This document shows positions 1 to 5,536 of a stretch of 7,619 bases of DNA, in pieces. Made by a program: the position numbers and the translations under genes. Origin of the DNA: an uncultured Lachnospiraceae bacterium. GTDB taxonomy: Bacteria; Bacillota; Clostridia; Lachnospirales; Lachnospiraceae. Under the pieces are notes generated by a model that was given only the letters and a program-made list of their open reading frames with translations, ran no database searches and was not told the DNA's origin. The stretch spans positions 1-7,619 of the forward strand of contig CAMOZD010000052.1 in NCBI GenBank assembly GCA_946630645.1, written 5' to 3'. The first letter of the stretch is position 1; each line of letters opens with the position of its first letter.

Positions 1-1289
1 TCGATCTCCTGACCGTCATACTTCTTGAGATTCTTCTCGTATGTATCGGAAACGAGACTGGCGGGGATAAATACTCTGGTCTCCTCGACCATAACACTTA
101 AACCACCATCTAAAACTCTGGTTACAGGAGCCTTAAGGATCTCTTCATTGTTGAAGGCTTCCTCTAATCTCTTGTTACCCTTCTCGGCCTTGAGGCGCTT
201 ATATGTTAAGAGAACCTGGCCTTCGCCATCGTTCATCTTAAGAACCTTTGCTTCCATCTCGTCGCCAACATTAGCAACTGTGGTAAGGTCTAAATTCTGA
301 TCATTGGAATATTCATTCCTGGTAATAATACCTTCTGATTTATATCCGATATTGAGGATGATCTCGTCCTCCTTAACGTCAATAATACTGCCTTTGACAA
401 CCTGACCAGTCTTGATTGTCACTAAACTTTCTTCCAGCATCTGTGCAAAATCTTCAGCCATGCTTTCATGAACCTCCTTGATAATATTATTTGGGGTGGA
501 TGCCCCTGCAGTAATACCGAGTGACTCGATATTTGAGAAGTCCGCCATATTTAAATCACGGACTGTCTGTATATAATAAGTATTACTACATTCTTTCTTA
601 CTTATCTCAAAAAGCTTTTGAGTATTAGAACTGTGTCTGCCACCAATCACAATCATGGCATCCGAATTGCGGGCCAGCTGTCTGGTTTCAGCCTGACGCT
701 CTTCAGTCGCATTACAAATCGTGTTACAAACATTTATATCATAACTCTTTTTCGAGATAATTTCAACCAAATCTTGAAATTTATTGTAATTAAATGTGGT
801 TTGTGATACAATGGTTAACCTCGATTTTTCATCGATTTCAAGCATTTCTGCCTGGTCTCGATTCTCGATTACGATTGGATCTGTCCGGCACCAGCTCACG
901 ATCCCTTCCACTTCGGGATGATGATTATTACCGACTATAATAATCTGTCTGCCTTCCCCGCTCTCCTTCTCCACAATCTTATGAATCTTGCGGACAAAGG
1001 GGCAGGTGGCATCAACCAGCCTCAGGCCGGCGGCCTCGATCTTCTCATAAATCTCTTTTGCGACACCGTGGGAACGTATGACTACTGTCCCCTCCTTGAT
1101 GCCGGCGAGCTCTGAGATGTCATGGATCACCCGGACACCCTGTCTCTCCAGATCAGCGACTACCTCTTCATTGTGTATGATCGGTCCGTAGGTGTAGACA
1201 TTCTGATGGGCCGATTCTCTGTATACCGTCTCTACAGCTCTTTTAACTCCAAAACAAAAGCCGGCGGATTTCGCAACGTTTACTTCCAT
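1..1289 (-). CDS. ispH-rpsA: Fused 4-hydroxy-3-methylbut-2-enyl diphosphate reductase (IspH) / ribosomal protein S1, 3' end outside window
   Basis: I translated 429 residues by hand, with no stop or frameshift down to the left edge. Residues 1 to about 275 are IspH, the [4Fe-4S] enzyme that makes IPP and DMAPP in the last step of the MEP pathway. The three cluster cysteines are C12 (in FCFGV), C96 (in DATCPF) and C192 (in NTICNATEERQ). H39, H74, H124, E126, the QTT motif at 163-165, SSN at 220-222 and TAGAS at 260-264 match the known substrate pocket. After a short linker, residues from about 291 form S1 RNA-binding domains: one complete (about 293-365) and a second begun (about 387-429). The fusion is an established architecture in Clostridia. 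ATG 1289 is the only sensible start, because an in-frame TAG lies two codons upstream. No Shine-Dalgarno is visible before it. The gene follows cmk by 69 bases. The full S1 part should continue beyond the window. Confidence 0.95.
   Translation of the reverse strand, partial: MEVNVAKSAGFCFGVKRAVETVYRESAHQNVYTYGPIIHNEEVVADLERQGVRVIHDISELAGIKEGTVVIRSHGVAKEIYEKIEAAGLRLVDATCPFVRKIHKIVEKESGEGRQIIIVGNNHHPEVEGIVSWCRTDPIVIENRDQAEMLEIDEKSRLTIVSQTTFNYNKFQDLVEIISKKSYDINVCNTICNATEERQAETRQLARNSDAMIVIGGRHSSNTQKLFEISKKECSNTYYIQTVRDLNMADFSNIESLGITAGASTPNNIIKEVHESMAEDFAQMLEESLVTIKTGQVVKGSIIDVKEDEIILNIGYKSEGIITRNEYSNDQNLDLTTVANVGDEMEAKVLKMNDGEGQVLLTYKRLKAEKGNKRLEEAFNNEEILKAPVTRVLDGGLSVMVEETRVFIPASLVSDTYEKNLKKYDGQEI
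461..479 (-). promoter_or_regulatory. Internal ribosome binding site and in-frame ATG at the IspH/S1 junction
   Basis: On the minus strand, CAAGGAGGTT (core AGGAGG at 478-473) lies 11 bases before an in-frame ATG at 461, which is Met277 of the fusion. A protein started there begins MAEDFAQMLEESL and runs straight into the first S1 domain, which resembles free-standing S1 N-termini. A second ATG at 469 is out of frame, only 3 bases from the core, and would give a 15-residue peptide. The motif is seen directly; its use for translation is inferred. The same bases encode Lys271-Glu272-Val273, so chance cannot be excluded. Confidence 0.55.
738..766 (-). promoter_or_regulatory. Possible sigma-A promoter inside the ispH part of the fusion
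   Basis: Minus strand: TTGAAA (766-761), 17-base spacer, TATGAT (743-738). Each hexamer matches the sigma-A consensus at five of six positions and the spacing is optimal. Transcription would start near 731, about 270 bases before the possible internal S1 start at 461. The surrounding coding sequence is AT-rich, which raises the chance of a fortuitous match. Confidence 0.4.
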
Positions 1290-1358
1290 AGACTAACAAA
1301 TTAATATAATACAAACCTGATTACTAACTAAGGGTTACTTGTTCTTTAATGATGGTCT
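1290..1358 (-). other. cmk to ispH-rpsA intergenic segment without a ribosome binding site
   Basis: This is an AT-rich 69-base spacer. On the minus strand it holds TATTAT (1311-1306) and the overlapping TATATT (1308-1303), either of which could be a -10 box. The only -35 at suitable spacing is very poor (TTAGTT). If either -10 box were used, the transcript would begin within about 15 bases of the ATG, giving an almost leaderless message. No AGGAGG-like sequence occurs in the 22 bases before ATG 1289. No terminator is seen, so read-through from cmk is likely. Confidence 0.35.
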
Positions 1359-2033
1359 TTACTGCTGTCCTTTGACCCGGTCAAACTCCCGGATCACTGC
1401 CTCGATCACCTGGTCGATTGTCATGTCGGAGGAGTCCACCAGGACTGCGTCCTCAGCCTGTCTGAGGGGAGCGATCTCCCGCTCCGTGTCCTGCTTATCC
1501 CTCTGGATGATCTCCTTGCGGATCTGCTCATAGCTGCAGGGGGTCCCTGCGGCCACCAGCTCATCATAACGACGTTTGGCTCTTACATCCGCTGAGGCAG
1601 TCAGAAAAATCTTAAGAGTAGCCTGGGGAAGGACGTGGGTACCGATATCCCTGCCATCCATGAGCACATTACTGGTCGCCGCCAGGTCTCTCTGCAGCTG
1701 AAGCAATGAAGCCCGGACTTCGGGAATAGCCGATGTTAGGGAGGCCATATTGCTTACCTCCGGCGTGCGGATTGATCCGCTGACATTCTCCCCGTTCAGA
1801 ATAACTTGCTGCTTCCCCTCGCTGTCATAATCCAGGGTCACTCTGATATCCGGACATCCTGCGGCCACAGCCTCCCTGTCGTGGCCGTCCACGCCTTTTC
1901 TCAGAAAATATAAGGCGATGGCCCGGTACATGGCGCCTGTGTCGACATAGATAAATCCGATTCTTTTTGCTATGGCCCTGGCTATGGTGCTCTTGCCGGC
2001 TCCCGCCGGACCATCTATCGCGATACTGTACAT
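1359..2033 (-). CDS. cmk: Cytidylate kinase
   Basis: A complete 224-residue (d)CMP kinase of usual bacterial length. This cytosolic enzyme phosphorylates CMP and dCMP with ATP for nucleotide salvage and RNA/DNA precursor supply. Visible landmarks are the Walker A P-loop GPAGAGKST (residues 8-16), the DTGAMYR segment (31-37) of the nucleoside monophosphate site, the cmk-typical insert region (about 60-100), DGRDIGTHVLP (126-136), and the basic lid with RAKRR (151-155) followed by RDKQDTERE...APL (178-190). Start ATG 2033 is preceded by GGAGG (2046-2042) with an 8-base spacer. A likely promoter lies about 60 bases upstream. The next gene, ispH-rpsA, follows after 69 bases without a terminator. 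The cmk plus ispH-rpsA adjacency is common in Clostridia. Confidence 0.97.
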   Translation of the reverse strand: MYSIAIDGPAGAGKSTIARAIAKRIGFIYVDTGAMYRAIALYFLRKGVDGHDREAVAAGCPDIRVTLDYDSEGKQQVILNGENVSGSIRTPEVSNMASLTSAIPEVRASLLQLQRDLAATSNVLMDGRDIGTHVLPQATLKIFLTASADVRAKRRYDELVAAGTPCSYEQIRKEIIQRDKQDTEREIAPLRQAEDAVLVDSSDMTIDQVIEAVIREFDRVKGQQ

Positions 2034-2093
2034 ATCCTAATCCTCCAGTTTTCCGGACAGTCTGCCTTTGGTGACAGACAGCCACACTATCAC

Positions 2094-2121
2094 AGTTTAG
2101 CACAGATGAAATAAATTGCAA
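2094..2121 (-). promoter_or_regulatory. Likely promoter of cmk (and ispH-rpsA)
   Basis: Minus strand: TTGCAA (2121-2116), 16-base spacer, TAAACT (2099-2094). A TGC directly before the -10 box fits an extended -10. Each hexamer matches sigma-A consensus at four of six positions, and the TGN compensates. The predicted start is near 2087, giving a leader of about 54 bases. That leader contains a small hairpin (GTCTGT / GCAGAC) before the GGAGG of cmk. Confidence 0.55.
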
Positions 2122-2165
2122 AGAACTTTTTTATTCACTTCCAAAAATAGTATAAACCCTAATAA

Positions 2166-2245
2166 TTTACAGGTCTTCCTATTATTAAGATCTTACTATT
2201 TACAGGTTTTCCTATTATTAAGATCTTACTATTTACCGGTCTTCC
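2166..2245. repeat. 33-bp tandem direct repeat, 2.4 copies
   Basis: Unit 1 is at 2166-2198 and unit 2 at 2199-2231. They differ at a single base (C to T in the AGGTCTT part). A partial third unit at 2232-2245 has one further change (A to C) and then diverges. Each full unit contains the 10-bp palindrome TAAGATCTTA and an inverted pair AGGTCTT / AAGATCT. The array lies between the flavoprotein stop (2265) and the cmk promoter. The copies touch with no spacer, so this is a local duplication and not a CRISPR array. Confidence 0.9.
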
Positions 2246-2264
2246 CGATATCCGGCACCATCTA

Positions 2265-3683
2265 TTATTCAGGATGTTCCATTGTGCAGGATTTTCCTGC
2301 CACATAACCGGTTGACCAGGCAATCTGCAGGTTAAAGCCGCCTGTCACTGCGTCTACATCCAGCATTTCCCCGCAGAGATAGAGTCCTGCTGTCTTTTTG
2401 GAAGCCATGGTAGCCGGGTCCACTTCCCTGACGGCTACCCCGCCTCTGGTAATGATAGCCTCATCAAAGTTCCGAAGACTTTTGATCTGCATAGGAAGGT
2501 TTTTCATCATTTCCTCCATATGTTTTCTTTCCTGTTTACTGATATCCCTGACCTTTTTATCAGCCGCTATGCCACAGAGATCCAGAAATACAGGAATCAT
2601 TTTTCTGGGGAGGAGGCTGTCCATGAGATTGGAAATGTTTTTATTTCTCCAGGTGTCAAATTCTCTTAAAAACCGCTTGTCAAGCTGGTCGTAGTCCAGG
2701 GCCGGCTTCAGGTCCAGCAGCAGCTTTAGTTTGCCCTGCTTCAGGTCCTTCCAGTAGGGACCCAGTCTGGTGCTGGCTGTGAGAACCAGGGGGCCGCTGA
2801 CTCCAAAGTGGGTAAAAAGAAATTCCCCAAAACCTTCATAAACCAGTTTTTTGCCGCTCTTGATCCGGATAGATATATTTCTTAAGGACAGGCCCATCAG
2901 GTCCTTGCACCAGGTCTCTTCCATCTCGAAGGGTACCAGGGAGGGCTGGATGTCTGTAATCCGGTGGCCGGCTGACCGGGCCAGGTCATAACCGCTGCCA
3001 TCGGCGCCGGTGGCAGGATAAGAGGCCCCTCCACAAGCCAGGATCAAGGCGTCACAGGCCAGGGTTCTTCCATCGGAAAGGCGGACTCCGGCGATTCTTT
3101 TTTCCGGCCCCTTCCTGCTCTTATTCCTGCTGCTCTTCCCTTTCCCAGTCTTCTTATGGCCCGCTTTCTTTTGGAGAATGGTCTGGTCACTGGCTGCCTG
3201 TTCGATTCCACTGCTGGCCTGGGCAGTATTTCCACTGCCGGTCCTCTCTCCACCGGCAGCAGTCATCGCTTCGAAAAGAAGTTCTTCCACATGACAGCCG
3301 AATTCAAAGCGGACTCCCCTGCGCCGGCAGGCCCCGGTCAGGGTCCTGATTACGTCAGAGGAGTGATCGGACTGGGGAAAGACCCTGAGACCCCGCTCAG
3401 TCTTTAAGTCCAGGCCTTCCTCCTCCAGGAAGGCCATCATGTCCCGGTTGGAAAACCTGCTGAAGGCACTGTAGAGGAAGCGGGAATTGGTGACCACGGA
3501 GCCCAGGAATTCCTCCGGAGGGCAGGCATTGGTGATATTGCACCTGCCCTTACCAGTAATAAAAAGCTTGCGGCCAGCCTTGTCATTATGGTCAATGACC
3601 GTCACGGACCTCCCTTGGCCGGACGCAGAAATGGCAGCCATTAGACCGGCTGCCCCTCCACCCACAATAATTATGGTTTTCAT
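2265..3683 (-). CDS. HI0933/YhiN/BaiN-family FAD-dependent oxidoreductase with a basic insertion
   Basis: A complete 472-residue flavoprotein. The N-terminal dinucleotide-binding loop is GGGAAG (residues 8-13), with an acidic residue ending the second strand (D31). The family signature KLFITGKGRCNITN is at 39-52, followed by ACGGASYPATG (216-226) and the C-terminal FAD-contacting segment from GLYLCGEMLD (433-442) to GGFNLQIAWSTG (448-459). Family members bind FAD. Proposed roles differ: BaiN of Clostridium scindens was linked to bile acid reduction, while others are labelled aminoacetone oxidase-like. I would not assign a substrate. Residues about 139-197 are a Gly/Ser/Ala then Lys/Arg-rich low-complexity insert, making the protein roughly 50 residues longer than the usual 400-420. 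Start ATG 3683 overlaps the regulator's TAA by one base and has AGGAG nine bases upstream, so translation is probably coupled. No convincing terminator follows. Confidence 0.93.
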   Translation of the reverse strand: MKTIIIVGGGAAGLMAAISASGQGRSVTVIDHNDKAGRKLFITGKGRCNITNACPPEEFLGSVVTNSRFLYSAFSRFSNRDMMAFLEEEGLDLKTERGLRVFPQSDHSSDVIRTLTGACRRRGVRFEFGCHVEELLFEAMTAAGGERTGSGNTAQASSGIEQAASDQTILQKKAGHKKTGKGKSSRNKSRKGPEKRIAGVRLSDGRTLACDALILACGGASYPATGADGSGYDLARSAGHRITDIQPSLVPFEMEETWCKDLMGLSLRNISIRIKSGKKLVYEGFGEFLFTHFGVSGPLVLTASTRLGPYWKDLKQGKLKLLLDLKPALDYDQLDKRFLREFDTWRNKNISNLMDSLLPRKMIPVFLDLCGIAADKKVRDISKQERKHMEEMMKNLPMQIKSLRNFDEAIITRGGVAVREVDPATMASKKTAGLYLCGEMLDVDAVTGGFNLQIAWSTGYVAGKSCTMEHPE

Positions 3684-4552
3684 TATTTAATACTCCTGTT
3701 ATAGACATCATATTCTTTCCAGAGCTCTTCCAGAGCCATGAGCCTTTTTTCCACATCATCCTTCCTCAGCAGGGCTACCGCTGTCACCAGGGCATTGACC
3801 ACACTTAAAGGACATACCAGGGAATCGATAATCGTCATCACATCCGACTTGGCGATCAGACAGCAGTCTGCATATTCGGCGATGGGAGACTCCATATTGT
3901 CCGTGAGGGCAATGGTTTTACTACCATGGTTCTTGGCATATTCCAGGGCGCAGATTGTTCTCTTGGAATACCTGGGAAATGTAATCCCGACCATGACGTC
4001 TTCCTTGCCGATATTATAGATTTGCTCCAGGGTCTCAGAGGTAGAGTTGGCGTCTACTATGATGACATTGTCAAATAACATTTTAAAATAGTAGCCCATG
4101 AGGCCTGCCAGGTAGGCAGCGCTTCTGGCGCCGAGGATGTAAAGTCTCCGGCTCTCATTGATCATGTCCACCGCCTTGTTGAACTGGTTTTCATCCACAC
4201 CGCCGTGGATGGTGTCCCGAAGCCTTTCGGCGTCAGTGATCATGACGCTCTTAAGGATTCCCTTTTCCTGATATCTCTTAGTAGACAGCAGCATACGCTG
4301 GAGTGAATTGGAATTGGTCTTCACGATAACCTGGATGGCCTTTTGCAATTCCGGATAGCCGTCATAGTCAAGCTGGTAGGCAAACCGGACTACCGTAGAC
4401 TCACTGACTCCGGCTTCTTTTCCCAGTTTGGATGCTGTGAGATACGCAGCGATATCATAATTTTCCATGATGTACTGGGCCAGTCGCTTCTGCCCCTTGC
4501 TGAATTCTGCCGACTTATGATCAATTCTCTGCAATAAATTCATATATTCCAC
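3683..4552 (-). CDS. RpiR/MurR-family transcriptional regulator (HTH plus SIS domain)
   Basis: A complete 289-residue protein. The N-terminal helix-turn-helix domain (about 1-80) has its DNA-reading core at LTASKLGKEAGVSESTVVRF (38-57). After a linker, a SIS domain (about 122-255) begins with YILGARSAAYLAG (138-150) and includes ITFPRYSKRT (190-199) and TIALTDNMESPIAEYAD (213-229). Known relatives sense phosphosugars through the SIS fold and repress or activate nearby genes. Here the usual S-x-S-G-x-T loop is replaced by TFPRYSKRT, so the ligand may differ. The start is GTG 4552, with AGGTGG (4565-4560) seven bases upstream. ATG 4543 (residue 4) is the alternative, but its spacing is worse. 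A strong promoter lies 52 bases upstream. The downstream flavoprotein overlaps by one base, suggesting it is the co-regulated partner. The substrate and target operator cannot be read from the sequence. Confidence 0.93.
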   Translation of the reverse strand: MEYMNLLQRIDHKSAEFSKGQKRLAQYIMENYDIAAYLTASKLGKEAGVSESTVVRFAYQLDYDGYPELQKAIQVIVKTNSNSLQRMLLSTKRYQEKGILKSVMITDAERLRDTIHGGVDENQFNKAVDMINESRRLYILGARSAAYLAGLMGYYFKMLFDNVIIVDANSTSETLEQIYNIGKEDVMVGITFPRYSKRTICALEYAKNHGSKTIALTDNMESPIAEYADCCLIAKSDVMTIIDSLVCPLSVVNALVTAVALLRKDDVEKRLMALEELWKEYDVYNRSIK

Positions 4553-4603
4553 TTTATTTCCACCTGCTCCTATAAAGTTTTGAGATTAGTTTTCGTCTAT
4601 TTC

Positions 4604-4632
4604 ATAATACATCATTCCCCTGCTTTTGTAAA
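4604..4632 (-). promoter_or_regulatory. Sigma-A promoter of the RpiR regulator/flavoprotein operon
   Basis: Minus strand: TTTACA (4632-4627), 17-base spacer, TATTAT (4609-4604). Both hexamers match consensus at five of six positions with optimal spacing. The predicted start near 4597 gives a leader of about 45 bases before the GTG start. It lies downstream of the apt terminator, so this is an independent transcription unit. Confidence 0.75.
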
Positions 4633-4705
4633 GAAATCGCAGGATTTGCAGAGGAATTATTCATTCTGTCTGGGAAGAACTTTTTTCCATGCTGCAGAAG
4701 CAGGT

Positions 4706-4728
4706 AACCGGTCCGGTTCAGTCGGACC
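4706..4728. promoter_or_regulatory. Overlapping palindromes between the apt terminator and the rpiR promoter
   Basis: AACCGG-T-CCGGTT (4706-4718) is a perfect 6+1+6 palindrome. It overlaps a second inverted repeat, GGTCCG (4710-4715) with CGGACC (4723-4728) around a 7-base loop. The site is about 75-100 bases upstream of the rpiR -35 box. Dyad sites upstream of RpiR-type genes can be operators, but the distance is large, and no second copy is seen near the promoter. The function is unknown. Confidence 0.35.
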
Positions 4729-4742
4729 CATGACCAGACCAT

Positions 4743-4779
4743 AAAAAAAGCTGAAGATTTCTTTCAAAACCTTCAGCTT
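4743..4779 (-). terminator. Intrinsic terminator of apt
   Basis: On the minus strand a perfect 9-bp stem, AAGCTGAAG (4779-4771 read as its complement) with CTTCAGCTT (4756-4748), encloses a 14-base loop. It is followed directly by a run of seven T (4749-4743), the last two stem bases included. It starts 34 bases after the apt stop codon. The plus strand has no T-run after the stem, so termination is directional. Confidence 0.88.
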
Positions 4780-4813
4780 CCTCTTATAGTTTTGTTCATA
4801 AACAACAGGATGA

Positions 4814-5338
4814 TTACTTGCCTTCGTAAACAATCACAGAATCCACATCGTAACCCTGCAGCTTATCACGGCCCTTAAGGCCTGCCAGCTCAATGACGAA
4901 AAGAACCTTAACAACAACGCCGCCCAGCTGCTCAATCAGGTCGATGGCTGCTTTGGCAGTTCCTCCTGTAGCCAGAAGATCGTCTACCAGAACTACTCTC
5001 TGTCCCGGGAAAATAGAATCCTTATGCATCTCGATGGTAGCTGTGCCGTACTCCAGGGCATACTCCTTCTCCACGGTCTCTCTGGGCAGCTTGCCCTTCT
5101 TGCGGATCGGGATAAAGCCCTTGCTCTTATTGTAGGCCAGAGGCATACCGAAAAGGAAGCCCCGGGACTCAGCACCGGCAATCACATCGAACTCCAGGCC
5201 TTCCAGACAGTGCATCAGCTCATGGATACTGAGCTTCAGGCCTTCAGGATTCTGCAGCATGGTCGTTATGTCACGGAATATAATACCAGGCTCCGGAAAA
5301 TCCGGAATATCAGTTACATAATCTTTCAGTTCTCTCAA
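4814..5338 (-). CDS. apt: Adenine phosphoribosyltransferase
   Basis: A complete 174-residue protein of usual length. It converts adenine plus PRPP to AMP and pyrophosphate in cytosolic purine salvage. It shows the N-terminal IPDFPEPGIIFRDIT (11-25), the AGAESRGF adenine-site region (54-61), the flexible-loop motif RKKGKLP (79-85), and the PRPP-binding signature VVLVDDLLATGGTAKAA (115-131) with its acidic pair D119-D120. The start chosen is TTG 5338, because AGGAG (5351-5347) lies exactly 8 bases upstream. The longer reading from GTG 5347 would place its start codon inside that ribosome binding site and add three residues (MLS) not expected in the family. The gene has its own promoter about 125 bases upstream and a clear terminator downstream, so it is probably monocistronic, though read-through from dnaJ is possible. 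Confidence 0.95.
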   Translation of the reverse strand: MRELKDYVTDIPDFPEPGIIFRDITTMLQNPEGLKLSIHELMHCLEGLEFDVIAGAESRGFLFGMPLAYNKSKGFIPIRKKGKLPRETVEKEYALEYGTATIEMHKDSIFPGQRVVLVDDLLATGGTAKAAIDLIEQLGGVVVKVLFVIELAGLKGRDKLQGYDVDSVIVYEGK

Positions 5339-5457
5339 TGATAACACTCCTTTTATCCAGGGACGCGCCCCCTACATCCGGCATCCACATATTCTAAACA
5401 TGTCCTTCTCCATCAGCTTCCCTGCGTGGCAGGGGGTTGCCGGGGCCATAGACTGTC
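5339..5457 (-). other. GC-rich 5' leader of apt
   Basis: About 119 bases separate the predicted apt transcription start from its TTG start. The leader contains a perfect 6-bp stem with a 3-base loop (CCCTGC-CAC-GCAGGG on the minus strand, 5434-5420), a short direct repeat of GGATG, and a G/C-rich block ending in GCGCGTCCCTGG just before the AAGGAG. I do not recognise a purine, PreQ1 or other riboswitch consensus. Confidence 0.35.
5347..5351 (-). promoter_or_regulatory. apt ribosome binding site that decides a TTG start
   Basis: AGGAG, preceded by AA, on the minus strand sits 8 bases before TTG 5338. It overlaps the GTG at 5347-5345, which therefore cannot be the start it serves. Confidence 0.8.
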
Positions 5458-5463
5458 AGATAT

Positions 5464-5491
5464 ATTATAGCAGAAAATGCAGGCTTTTCAA
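5464..5491 (-). promoter_or_regulatory. Sigma-A promoter of apt with extended -10
   Basis: Minus strand: TTGAAA (5491-5486), 16-base spacer, perfect TATAAT (5469-5464), preceded by TGC as an extended -10. It lies 46-73 bases after the dnaJ stop. The predicted start is near 5457. This is the strongest promoter match in the window. Confidence 0.82.
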
Positions 5492-5536
5492 AGTCTTTTA
5501 GGAGTGTCAGCTGCTATTATATACTTCCTCTGCCGG

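Noticed and set aside
821..876. Cluster of four TCGATT motifs (821, 832, 858, 865) and one CGATT
   Set aside because: They fall in IspH coding sequence at Ile/Glu/Asp/Ser/Arg codons in different frames, with irregular spacing. Coincidence in a biased stretch is the simplest reading.
1..1289. Possible frameshift or pseudogene in ispH-rpsA
   Set aside because: Manual translation gives 429 uninterrupted residues with all catalytic motifs. The gene simply runs off the window edge.
2166..2245. Possible CRISPR array
   Set aside because: The repeats are directly adjacent with no unique spacers, and there are only about 2.4 copies and no cas genes.
2116..2307. Plus-strand frame encoding a repeated LQVFLLLRSYY peptide
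   Set aside because: The peptide repeat is just the translation of the 33-bp DNA repeat. The TTG start has no ribosome binding site, and the frame runs into the flavoprotein gene on the other strand.
5339..5457. Purine riboswitch upstream of apt
   Set aside because: The conserved core sequences of the purine riboswitch are not present and the leader is too GC-rich.
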